Shown: positions 1 to 7,761 of the stretch, in pieces
Position numbering within the stretch: the stretch's first letter is position 1
How the letters are laid out: each line of letters begins with the position of its first letter
Assembly: GCF_029239295.1 (NCBI RefSeq)
Contig: NZ_JAQZBC010000011.1
Location: forward strand, 116,722 to 180,721
Length of the DNA: 64,000 nt
Origin: Sphingomonas sp.
GTDB taxonomy: Bacteria > Pseudomonadota > Alphaproteobacteria > Sphingomonadales > Sphingomonadaceae
Direction of reading: 5' to 3'
Program-made: the position numbers and the translations under genes
The notes under the pieces: model-generated
Told to the model about the DNA's origin: nothing
What the model saw: the letters and a program-made list of their open reading frames with translations, nothing else
The model's database searches: none

Positions 1-179
1 CGATCCTGGTGTTCATCGGCACCAAGATCTTCGTGACCGACTTCCTTCTGGGAGGAGAAAAATTCCCGCCAGCCGTCAGTCTCGGCGTGACGTTCGCGCT
101 GATTGCGGCGGGGATCATCTACTCCCTGTGGAAGACCAGGGGCGAAACCCCGCCCGACACGCCAACTGCGTCCCTCTGA
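1..179 (+). CDS. TerC/Alx-family integral membrane protein, C-terminal fragment
   Basis: Only the last 58 codons are inside the window; the reading frame is open from the left edge to a TGA at 177-179. The visible peptide has the FIGTKIF and PPAVSLGV segments and a final hydrophobic helix ending in SLWKTRG, the usual end of TerC/Alx membrane proteins, which are linked to metal-ion (manganese, tellurite) homeostasis. The N-terminal two thirds, including the acidic membrane motifs that define the family, lie outside, so the assignment rests on the tail alone. Confidence 0.6.
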   Translation, partial: ILVFIGTKIFVTDFLLGGEKFPPAVSLGVTFALIAAGIIYSLWKTRGETPPDTPTASL

Positions 180-213
180 CGCCAAAATATGCGTTTTACA
201 GGCAAAGGATATA

Positions 214-762
214 ATGACGAATCTCGATACCACGGCAGCCTCCCCCAAGTTGAAGCCGCTGCCGTTTTTGATCTTCAGTTCCCGTTGGCTCCAGTTGCCC
301 CTGTACGTCGGGCTGATCGTCGCACAGTGCGTCTATGTGTTCCTGTTCCTGAAGGAACTGACCCATCTGGTAATGCACAGCTGGGAGTTCACCGAGCAGC
401 AGATCATGCTGGTCGTACTCGGGCTGATCGACGTCGTGATGATCTCGAACCTGTTGGTGATGGTGATCGTTGGCGGCTATGAGACGTTCGTATCGCGACT
501 GGGGCTGAACGGTCATCCCGATCAGCCGGAGTGGCTGAGCCACGTCAACGCCGGTGTGCTGAAAGTGAAGCTCGCCATGGCGATCATCGGCATATCCTCG
601 ATCCACTTGCTGCGAACCTTCATCGAGGCTGGCGCCATCGGTCAACCAACCGGGCGAGTGACGGAGACAGCCGTCCTCTGGCAAACCATAATCCACATGG
701 TGTTCATCGTATCGGCAGTCGGCATTGCCTGGGTGGATCGGCTCACGCAGCAAAAGCACTGA
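214..762 (+). CDS. UPF0114 (YqhA-like) inner-membrane protein
   Basis: The 182-residue protein begins MTNLDTTAAS and carries four hydrophobic segments (about residues 30-50, 70-98, 125-145 and 155-175), as expected for the UPF0114/YqhA family of unknown function. The middle segment GLIDVVMISNLLVMVIVGGY followed by the polar YETFVSRL is characteristic. I chose the ATG at 214 because AAGGA lies just upstream and the family starts close to the first helix; an in-frame codon at 103 would add a low-complexity Arg/Pro stretch that looks like spurious extension. It follows the TerC-like gene by 34 bases and may be co-transcribed with it. A hairpin at 793-817 probably ends the unit. Confidence 0.8.
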   Translation: MTNLDTTAASPKLKPLPFLIFSSRWLQLPLYVGLIVAQCVYVFLFLKELTHLVMHSWEFTEQQIMLVVLGLIDVVMISNLLVMVIVGGYETFVSRLGLNGHPDQPEWLSHVNAGVLKVKLAMAIIGISSIHLLRTFIEAGAIGQPTGRVTETAVLWQTIIHMVFIVSAVGIAWVDRLTQQKH

Positions 763-792
763 GCGGCGCGGACAACGCCATGGCTGGCGGAA

Positions 793-817
793 GGAGCGGC
801 AGACTCATCTGCGCTCC
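793..817 (+). terminator. Hairpin downstream of the UPF0114 gene
   Basis: The arms GGAGCGGCAGA and TCTGCGCTCC pair over ten bases with one bulged G and a CTCA loop, 30 bases after the UPF0114 stop. There is no clear T run, so intrinsic termination is likely but not certain. Confidence 0.45.
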
Positions 818-906
818 GCCCGCTAGCCAGATGCCAACATGCGCTTATTGGTTGAGGGCGTCGCCGTGCTGTTCACGTGCGGGGCGCCGCGTTCAGGCTG
901 GTGGGG

Positions 907-1473
907 TCAGTGACGCTTCTTCGACAATTTGGTCGCCAGCTCGTCGCTGCCCTGTGCGGCGGCCACTGCGGATGCGGTCCGGCCGGACGCATCGGCTAGC
1001 ATAGCGTCCGCTCCTGCAGCGAGCAGCAGATCCACTTGCCGGGAGCGATTGAACAAGGCGGCCATCATCAATGCCGTCTGTCCGGCCTTGTTGCGCATGT
1101 TCACGTCGCAGCCCGCCTTCAGCAACCGCTCCGCAATGGCATCCTCGCCCTTGAAGGCTACCCCCATCTGGGCGGTATTGCCCTGGGTAGCGTCCGGCTT
1201 GCACGGGTCGGCTCCCGCAGCGATCAGGGCCTCTACCGTGGCGGCATGGCCAGAATAAGCGGCGAGGATCAGCGGGGTGAAGCCACGACGATCATGCGCA
1301 TTGATGTCAGCACCGGCGGCGATCAGCGGCTCGACCATATCTGTGCGACCCAGGCGTGCAGCTTCAAACAGCAGTTCCTGACGCCGCTCCGGCTGCGGCA
1401 GGGTGTGGGGAGTGGCAGGTGCGGTGGAGGCGCTTGCACTGGCGAGCAAGGCCGCGGCGATCAACGAGAACAT
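907..1473 (-). CDS. Secreted ankyrin-repeat protein paired with catalase (AnkB-like)
   Basis: The 188-residue product starts MFSLIAAALLASASAS, a signal peptide, and then has four to five ankyrin repeats. Recognisable units are AARLGRTDMVEPLIAAGADIN, GFTPLILAAYSGH with VEALIAAGADP, AERLLKAGCDVNMRNKAGQTALMMAA, and VDLLLAAGADAMLADASGRTA. It lies 72 bases downstream of the catalase gene on the same strand. In Pseudomonas aeruginosa, AnkB encoded beside katB is a periplasmic ankyrin protein needed for full catalase activity, so a similar supporting role is inferred here. An in-frame start 17 codons upstream is possible but would put a Gly/Pro-rich segment before the signal peptide. Confidence 0.8.
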   Translation of the reverse strand: MFSLIAAALLASASASTAPATPHTLPQPERRQELLFEAARLGRTDMVEPLIAAGADINAHDRRGFTPLILAAYSGHAATVEALIAAGADPCKPDATQGNTAQMGVAFKGEDAIAERLLKAGCDVNMRNKAGQTALMMAALFNRSRQVDLLLAAGADAMLADASGRTASAVAAAQGSDELATKLSKKRH

Positions 1474-1545
1474 CGGGAAGGATCCTAAGCAAGGGGTGCC
1501 GCCCGGCCCCGGAGATAAGAACAAGGCCGGGCGACGGGGCAGGCG

Positions 1546-3213
1546 TCAGTTCGCGTACTGCTCCGGATGAGCGGCGCGATATTCCGCCACGGCACGTTTC
1601 ACCTCGGCCAGCGGAACATTGACCGCCCTGGCGACGCGGGTGCCGTAATCGGCATCGGCCTGGTAGAAATAGCTCACCATGATCGTTCGGGTACGATCCG
1701 ACCGAACCTGACCCAGATCACCCGCCAGGTTCTCGATCAGATCGGCCCGCTCCACCTCCGGCAGCGACCGATAGAAGATGCCGGCCTGTTCGAAGTTGTT
1801 GGTCTTCGCAATTGGCTTGGAGTCCACGACGGCATTCACCGTGTAGGTGGAGTTGCGGAACTCGTCCGCGGTCGCCTTTGGCGCGACCGCAGACGGGAAG
1901 TAATTCACGCTGTCGCTGCGACCCGAACTGTTCAGAAAACCGTCCTGATTGTTGTTCACAACCCGCACACGCGGCTTGTTCACCGGCAGCGACATGACGT
2001 TGGCACCGACGCGATAACGCTGCGTATCGGCGTAGGAGAACAACCGCCCCTGAAGCATGCGGTCAGGCGACGGTTCGATGCCCGGCACCATGTTCGATGG
2101 CGCGAAAGCGGACTGTTCGGTCCACTCGAAGAAATTGTCGGGTACCTTGTTCAGCGTCATTTCGCCGATCTTGCGGAACGGAACGCCCAGCCATTCCTTC
2201 GTATCGTCGAACGGGTTGTAATTCAGCCTCGCGAATTCAGTCTCGGGCATCACCTGGATCATCAGATCCCAGGACGGGAAGTTTCCCTTGCCGATCTCCG
2301 CGTACAGATCGTCGGTCAGGTAGTTGAAGCCGGCCTTCACCGCCTCATGCGCCTTGTAGTTGCGGACACCTTGGCGACTAATCCAGCGGAACTTCGCAAA
2401 CACCCTTTCGCCCTTGGCGTTGACGAGCGCGAACGCATGCACGCCATTGCCATCCATCGTGCGATACGAGGCGGGGGTGCCCAAATTGGTCCACACCTGG
2501 GTAATCATGTTGGTCGCTTCGGGCGTGGTTGAAAAGAACTCGAAGAAGCGGTTGGGATCTTGCTTGTTCAGCACCGGATCGGGCTTCAGCGAATGGATCA
2601 TATCGGAGAACTGGATTGCGTCGCGAATGAAGAAGATGGGCAGATTGTTGCCCACCAGGTCCCAGTTTCCCTGGTCGGTGTAGAACTTCGTCGCGAAGCC
2701 GTGCGGGTCACGCGCGAACTCGGCACTGTCGCGGCCGTGGATCACGGTTGAAAAGCGGACGAACACCGGCGTCTCCTTGCCCGGCGCAAAGAGCGACGCC
2801 TTGGTGATGTCGGAGATATCAGCCGTGGCCTTGAACACGCCGAGAGCGCCTGTCCCGCGAGCGTGGACAACACGTTCCGGCACACGTTCGCGATCGAACC
2901 GGGCTAGTTTCTCGATCAGATGCGCGTCCTCGAGCAGCACCGGACCCATGTCACCGGCCGTTTTGGAGTGCCGATTCTCGCCGATCGGCGCCCCATTATC
3001 GCGCGTGAACTGCGGCGCGGCTGCGCTCGCCGCGGCGGCCCGCGGCGGCGCCTTGCCCGGGGCCACGGGCGCCGCGCCGGTCTGCATCCGGGCCGCGACG
3101 GAAGCGGCGGCGTCGGACAATGTCTGTGCGTGCGCCGAGAGCGAAGGCGCGGCGCAGCCTGCCAGTAACGCGGCGGTGCGCAGAGGAAATGAATTGAAGG
3201 CGGCTCTCATCAA
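1546..3213 (-). CDS. Secreted heme catalase
   Basis: This 555-residue monofunctional catalase converts hydrogen peroxide to water and oxygen. The catalytic His118 sits in RVPERVVHARG, the distal Asn is in VGNNLPIFF (residues 187-195), and the proximal heme ligand Tyr394 is in RLFSYADTQRYR. The first 30 residues (arginine, hydrophobic core, then LSAHAQ) form a signal peptide, and an Ala/Pro-rich linker precedes the enzyme, so it probably acts in the periplasm. The size and lack of a C-terminal flavodoxin-like domain fit the small-subunit KatA/KatB type. An AAAAGGGA ribosome site precedes the ATG, and a GC-rich hairpin (3237-3261) lies in the leader. The ankyrin gene follows in the same direction. 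Confidence 0.93.
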   Translation of the reverse strand: MMRAAFNSFPLRTAALLAGCAAPSLSAHAQTLSDAAASVAARMQTGAAPVAPGKAPPRAAAASAAAPQFTRDNGAPIGENRHSKTAGDMGPVLLEDAHLIEKLARFDRERVPERVVHARGTGALGVFKATADISDITKASLFAPGKETPVFVRFSTVIHGRDSAEFARDPHGFATKFYTDQGNWDLVGNNLPIFFIRDAIQFSDMIHSLKPDPVLNKQDPNRFFEFFSTTPEATNMITQVWTNLGTPASYRTMDGNGVHAFALVNAKGERVFAKFRWISRQGVRNYKAHEAVKAGFNYLTDDLYAEIGKGNFPSWDLMIQVMPETEFARLNYNPFDDTKEWLGVPFRKIGEMTLNKVPDNFFEWTEQSAFAPSNMVPGIEPSPDRMLQGRLFSYADTQRYRVGANVMSLPVNKPRVRVVNNNQDGFLNSSGRSDSVNYFPSAVAPKATADEFRNSTYTVNAVVDSKPIAKTNNFEQAGIFYRSLPEVERADLIENLAGDLGQVRSDRTRTIMVSYFYQADADYGTRVARAVNVPLAEVKRAVAEYRAAHPEQYAN

Positions 3214-3236
3214 GCGTCCCTTTTGTCACCGCGTGT

Positions 3237-3261
3237 CCGCGCGGCCGGGCGGGCCGCGCGG
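3237..3261 (-). promoter_or_regulatory. GC-only hairpin in the catalase leader
   Basis: Two perfect ten-base arms (CCGCGCGGCC and GGCCGCGCGG) enclose a five-base loop, ending 24 bases before the catalase start codon and close to its ribosome site. It could be a 5'-leader element, a terminator for an upstream transcript, or chance in GC-rich DNA. Confidence 0.35.
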
Positions 3262-3465
3262 GCGATCCGCGGGCGCCCCCGCTATGACGCGGCGCCCGTG
3301 ACGGCTGAAACGGGAATGCCCGTTCACAGAGATCGAGAGGAACGAAGATGAAGGCCGCAGACAGCTAGCCCTGCTGTGTCCGCGGCGCTGACTTGCCGCA
3401 CCCATGTGACGTTCTTCGTACGGCAGGTGGTAACTGACTGGACAGGTCGGGCATGAAGCGCTGAA

Positions 3466-3814
3466 ATGCCACCCACGACCGTCAGGACTTGCGTTACGAT
3501 GAGCCCGCCACGGTCGTGTTGTTGGGAGAGCGCGGATGGGCTGGATCGCGAGCGGGACGCACCAAATGTCGGTGCATATGCGGTGCCAGTCGACTGGCAC
3601 TACACGCCCGATGAGGCCCGATGCCATGCGCCCGCCGGTCGAGGTAACGCGCTGGGGGCATTGTTTGATGCCACCCCTCCCCGTGCAGCGGCGCCGGCGG
3701 ATGCCTCTTCAACGATCATCTACACCTCGGGCACGACCGCGCGAGGATTCCGGCAAGATCTTCAAACGAAAGCTGCGTGAACCTTATTGGGCGGACCGGA
3801 AGGGACAGATATGA
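3466..3814 (+). pseudogene. Remnant of an AMP-forming acyl-CoA synthetase with internal deletions and a frameshift
   Basis: Three family blocks survive in compressed order. GAYAVPVDWHYTPDEA matches the N-domain block that normally reads GxYxVPVNWHYTxDE. STIIYTSGTT is the ATP-binding signature. REDSGKIFKRKLREPYWA is the extreme C terminus with the catalytic-lysine region. In a functional enzyme about 300 residues separate the last two blocks; here they are joined within a few codons, near 3738-3745, with a change of frame. The final TGA (3812-3814) overlaps the ATG of the amidohydrolase, preserving what must have been a translationally coupled operon. No intact start codon for the ligase is visible. 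Confidence 0.8.
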
Positions 3815-4857
3815 TCGAAGACGTGCTGGAACCGGATCTGCCGATCATCGATCCGCACCACCACCTGTGGGACTTCACCCCTGTCCAGTCGGCTGCGAGG
3901 GAGAGTAGCCACCCCTTCGGCGCGATCATGAAGCAGAGCCCGCGCTACCTGTTCGACGAGCTCCTGCGCGACTGCCGCCACAGCGGGCATAATGTGATCG
4001 GCACCGTCTTTCTTCAGTGCGGGGCATTCTATCGGGCCGACGGACCACCCGAAATGAAGCCGGTGGGGGAAGTGGAATTCGTGAACGGCGTCGCGGCGCA
4101 AGCAGCAAGCGGGATCTACGGTCCATTCCACGCCTGTATTGGTATCGTCGGCCAGGCGGATCTGACGCTGGGCCCGGCGGTCGGCGCCGTGCTGGACGCA
4201 GAAATCGCGGCGGGGAACGGGCGGTTCCGTGGTATCCGCCACATCGGCGCTCATGACGCGGATTCCGACGTTCTGGGGCCGCTCGGGCACGCCCCCGCTG
4301 CCCTCTATGCCGACGCGACGTTCCGCGAAGGCTTTGCGGAACTGGGCAAGCGCGGCCTGACCTTCGATGCCTGGGTGTTGGAACCTCAGATCCCCGAAGT
4401 GACCGCGCTAGCGCGCGCTTTTCCGGAACAGCCGATCGTGCTGGATCACGTCGGCACCCCGCTCGGCCTGGGTATCTATGCGGGACGGCATGATGACCGG
4501 TTCGCGACGTGGAAGGCGGCGATCGAGGAACTATCCACCTGCCCCAACGTGACGATCAAGCTGGGCGGACTGGCCATGCCGTTCTGCAAGCTTGGCGAAC
4601 TGGGACCGGAGACACGCACCACGGCCGAACGGCTGGCCGAACTGTTCCGCCCCTATGTCGAGACCAGCATCGCCGCCTTTGGCGCACGCCGCGCGATGTT
4701 CGAGAGTAATTTTCCCGTCGATCGCTGGGGCGCGGATTATGCCACGCTGTGGAATGCCTTCAAGCTGATCGCCCAAGGCGCCAGCGCCGACGAAAAGCGC
4801 GATCTGTTCGCCGGCGCGGCCGCGCGCTTCTACAAGGTGGAGGATCTGCTGGGGTAA
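3811..4857 (+). CDS. Amidohydrolase-2 family TIM-barrel metal hydrolase (COG3618-like)
   Basis: The 348-residue enzyme opens with DLPIIDPHHHLWDF, the metal-binding HxH block near the N terminus of PF04909 enzymes, and continues with IRHIGAHDAD, IVLDHVGTP and the late NFPVDRW block that supplies the conserved catalytic Asp. Family members hydrolyse lactones, decarboxylate aromatic acids or open rings; the substrate here cannot be read from sequence. The ATG at 3811 was chosen because it overlaps the stop of the decayed CoA ligase as ATGA; the upstream TTG at 3787 would start inside that remnant. The old linkage to a CoA ligase suggests a role in catabolism of an organic acid or lactone. Confidence 0.85.
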   Translation: MIEDVLEPDLPIIDPHHHLWDFTPVQSAARESSHPFGAIMKQSPRYLFDELLRDCRHSGHNVIGTVFLQCGAFYRADGPPEMKPVGEVEFVNGVAAQAASGIYGPFHACIGIVGQADLTLGPAVGAVLDAEIAAGNGRFRGIRHIGAHDADSDVLGPLGHAPAALYADATFREGFAELGKRGLTFDAWVLEPQIPEVTALARAFPEQPIVLDHVGTPLGLGIYAGRHDDRFATWKAAIEELSTCPNVTIKLGGLAMPFCKLGELGPETRTTAERLAELFRPYVETSIAAFGARRAMFESNFPVDRWGADYATLWNAFKLIAQGASADEKRDLFAGAAARFYKVEDLLG

Positions 4858-4977
4858 TCACCCCGCGTGGTGCGACGGGCGCTGTTCTCCGAAAGGCAAT
4901 TGTCCCCAACGTCCGCGTGCTCAGCGCACGGGATTTCGGCTGACGCTGGCGGCAAAGCCACCCTATAGCGGCCGTTG

Positions 4978-5829
4978 ATGACAGACCGCCTCAAAGTCCT
5001 GCTGCAATATGCCCTGCCCAAACAGGGGCTGACCACCCTCGCCGGTCGTGTCGCGGGCATGAAGGGGGGCACGGTGACAACGCGCCTGATCCGTCTGTTC
5101 GCGGCGCGATATGGTGTCGACATGAGCGAGGCGGAAAATCCGGATCTCGCCAGCTACACGACGTTCAACGACTTCTTCACGCGCGCCCTGCGCGCCGGCG
5201 TTCGGCCGATGGCGGACGCGGATTTCGTCAGCCCGGTGGATGGCGCAATCAGCCAGTTCGGCGCGATTGATGACCATCACATCGTGCAAGCCAAGGGACA
5301 TCGTTTCACCACCACTCAGCTGGTCGGCGGCGATGCGGCGCTCGCGGCAGAATTCCGCCACGGCAGCTTCGCCAACCTCTATCTGTCGCCCAAGGATTAC
5401 CACCGCCTGCACATGCCCTGCGAGGGCCGGTTAAGGCGAATGATCTACGTGCCGGGCGCCCTATTCTCGGTGAACCCGGTCACCGCACGAGGCGTCCCGA
5501 ACCTTTTTGCGCGCAACGAGCGAGTGGTCTGCGTATTTGAATCCAGGGACCATGGCGTTTTCGTAATGGTGCTGGTCGGTGCCACGATCGTGGGCAGCAT
5601 GGCGACGGCTTGGCACGGCGTGGTCAATCCCAAACGCAACAACACCGTCTCCGAGTGGCGCTATGACGATCAGCAGATTGTGCTCAAGAAGGGGGAGGAA
5701 ATGGGGCGCTTCCTGCTCGGCTCGACAATCGTGATGCTGTTCCAGCAAGACACAGTCGTCTTCGACGAAGATTGGGCGCCGGAACGGCCCGTTCGCCTCG
5801 GCGAAGCAATGGGACAGCGTCCCATCTGA
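4978..5829 (+). CDS. psd: Phosphatidylserine decarboxylase proenzyme
   Basis: The 283-residue protein matches the phosphatidylserine decarboxylase family, which makes phosphatidylethanolamine at the inner membrane. Conserved blocks include TTFNDFFTRALR (about residue 60), VSPVDGAISQFG, the DYHRLHMPCEG block, and the C-terminal LLGSTIVMLF. That last block contains the LGST site at which the chain cleaves itself to create the pyruvoyl cofactor. The length matches the proteobacterial group. The start is the ATG at 4978; a TTG one codon earlier is also possible. It stands alone, 120 bases after the amidohydrolase. Confidence 0.92.
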   Translation: MTDRLKVLLQYALPKQGLTTLAGRVAGMKGGTVTTRLIRLFAARYGVDMSEAENPDLASYTTFNDFFTRALRAGVRPMADADFVSPVDGAISQFGAIDDHHIVQAKGHRFTTTQLVGGDAALAAEFRHGSFANLYLSPKDYHRLHMPCEGRLRRMIYVPGALFSVNPVTARGVPNLFARNERVVCVFESRDHGVFVMVLVGATIVGSMATAWHGVVNPKRNNTVSEWRYDDQQIVLKKGEEMGRFLLGSTIVMLFQQDTVVFDEDWAPERPVRLGEAMGQRPI

Positions 5830-6152
5830 GCTCCTCTTGTCCTTCACTGAGGAGGACCGCCAGCAAACGCCGGTTGGAGACGATGAACTCCTCGCCGCGA
5901 CGACCGCTCGCTGGTGCGGTCCTCGGCAACCCGGCGCCAGATAGGACGCCTGCGACCGGAAAAGCCGTCGCTCGTCGAAGGCTATCGATTTGGTTCGTCA
6001 CCCCTCCAGCACCCACGATACGTCCGCCAGAGCCATTCTCGGGCTGGATCGATGAACTATGCGCTGTGCGAATGCCCCGCACTGCGTTTTTATATTGTCC
6101 GAATTAAAGAAAGCGGTACGCTGAGCCCAAGCCTACGATAGAACAGAGGTTT
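5830..6152 (+). other. Intergenic region without a supported gene
   Basis: None of the six frames gives a recognisable protein. The only notable feature is an AT-rich stretch at about 6087-6113 (TTTTTATATTG then GAATTAAAGAAAG), unusual in this GC-rich sequence and a plausible place for the promoter of the following transporter. Confidence 0.4.
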
Positions 6153-7676
6153 GTGTTGGAGAGGAAAAGTACGGCGCGCGGTGTGCCGCCAGGGGCTCCC
6201 CTTGGCGCACGCACAAAGCTGCTATTCGGCGTGGGCTCGCTCGCGGAAGGCGCGCAAACTGTTGCCTTCGGATCGTATCTCCTGATCTTCTACAACCAGG
6301 TGATGGGCGTGCCGGCGGGCATCGTCTCGGCCGCACTCATGGCTTCGTTGGTCATCGATGCGATCAGCAATCCGATTTTGGGTCATATCAGTGACAACCT
6401 GCGATCGCGTTGGGGTCGGCGACATCCATTCATGTATGCCGCGGCTCTTCCGACGGCGCTGTGCTTCTGGCTGATGTTCAACCCGCCGCAAGGCTGGAGC
6501 CATGACGCGCTGTTCTGGTACATCCTCGCCGTCGCCACGCTCGGTCGGATCTCGATCAACCTGTACGAGTTGCCATCAGCCGCGCTCACGCCGGAGCTGA
6601 CGGAGGATTATGACGAGCGCACGTCGCTGATGACGTGGCGATATTTCTTTGGGTACGTAGGCGGGCTAGGCATCGCGACCCTGCTGTTCTTCGTCCTGCT
6701 TCGTCCTACCGCGCAATATCCGGTGGGCCAGCTCAATCCTGAGGGTTACCAACAACTCGGCGTCATCGGCGGTGCGCTCACGCTGTGTGCGATCCTAGTC
6801 TGCGCGTTCGGCACGCAGGCTCGCGGCAAGCTTGCACCGCAACCGCCTGCTCGTGGCAATCGATCGTTCCGCCAGCATTTCAGCGAGATGCTGAGTACGC
6901 TGAACCACCGCGGTTTCCAGGCACTGCTCGCGTTCGGCGTACTCAAGTTCTCCGCCGCCGGGCTCTATGCCTCCATGGCCGTCTATCTCGGCACGTACGT
7001 GTGGCAGCTCAGCCCCAAAAGCATGGGATTGCTGGCGTTCGACGGCGTCATTGCTGCGCTCATCGCCTTGTTCCTCGCGCCCCGTGCGGCGCGGCGCTAC
7101 GGCAAGCGCGCGGTAGCGGTCACCGCAGCGGTTTTGGGTGTCTCGATCGGTTTGATGCCGCTGTTTTTGCGCCAGCTCGGTCTGTTTATGCCGATTGACC
7201 CTGAAGGCCCGCTGGTCCTGACCCTTTTCGCTTTCGCCACCGTGTTCGGCACCTTCTCCGCGACGTCTCAGATCATGACGAGTGCCATGATCGCAGATGT
7301 CGTCGAGGACAGCATGGTCCGCACGGGACGGCACTCCGCCGGCACGTTCTTCGCCGCTAACGCCTTTATGAAAACCTGTACTAGCGGGTTCGGCGTGCTC
7401 GGAGCCGGATTGCTGTTGAGCGTGTCCGGGTTTCCAGAGAAAGCCATTCCCGGGCAAGTTCCGCCAGCAGTGATCGACCGGCTTGTCGGTCTCTACATGC
7501 CGGCTATCGCGATCCTGTGGGCGATCGCCATTGTCTTTCTGTCGTTCTACCGGATCGACCGCGCTCGGCATGAGGAAAACGTCCGCCGAGTGCGCGAGGG
7601 AGCTGTGGTGGAAGATCTATCCGCGCGCGCCGGTGAGCCCACCCGTCTCTCACCGACGGTGCTGCCCAACACCTGA
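6153..7676 (+). CDS. GPH-family sodium/proton symporter (MFS_2, MelB-like)
   Basis: This roughly 500-residue protein has twelve predicted membrane helices. It matches the glycoside-pentoside-hexuronide:cation symporter family: the early LLFGVGSLAEGAQTVAF segment, DAISNPILGHISDNLRSRWG RRHPFM in the first cytoplasmic loop, and ALTPELTEDYDERTSLMTWRYF in the middle. Sphingomonad members often sit beside TonB-dependent receptors and import oligosaccharides or hydrophobic degradation products. The start is uncertain: GTG at 6153 (used here), TTG at 6156 and GTG at 6183 are all in frame, with AGAGG at 6145. It is followed on the same strand by a TonB-dependent receptor. Confidence 0.85.
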   Translation: MLERKSTARGVPPGAPLGARTKLLFGVGSLAEGAQTVAFGSYLLIFYNQVMGVPAGIVSAALMASLVIDAISNPILGHISDNLRSRWGRRHPFMYAAALPTALCFWLMFNPPQGWSHDALFWYILAVATLGRISINLYELPSAALTPELTEDYDERTSLMTWRYFFGYVGGLGIATLLFFVLLRPTAQYPVGQLNPEGYQQLGVIGGALTLCAILVCAFGTQARGKLAPQPPARGNRSFRQHFSEMLSTLNHRGFQALLAFGVLKFSAAGLYASMAVYLGTYVWQLSPKSMGLLAFDGVIAALIALFLAPRAARRYGKRAVAVTAAVLGVSIGLMPLFLRQLGLFMPIDPEGPLVLTLFAFATVFGTFSATSQIMTSAMIADVVEDSMVRTGRHSAGTFFAANAFMKTCTSGFGVLGAGLLLSVSGFPEKAIPGQVPPAVIDRLVGLYMPAIAILWAIAIVFLSFYRIDRARHEENVRRVREGAVVEDLSARAGEPTRLSPTVLPNT

Positions 7677-7684
7677 CTAAGCAA

Positions 7685-7704
7685 CCCGCCAAGTCCTTGG
7701 CGGG
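7685..7704 (+). terminator. Perfect palindrome between the symporter and receptor genes
   Basis: CCCGCCAAG and CTTGGCGGG are perfect complements separated by two bases (eight pairs with a four-base loop in practice). It begins eight bases after the symporter stop and could attenuate or end that transcript. Confidence 0.45.
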
Positions 7705-7761
7705 CCATCCTCGCTCAACACACACCCGCGCAAGATCGGGGTCCCAAGGAGAAGATGAATA

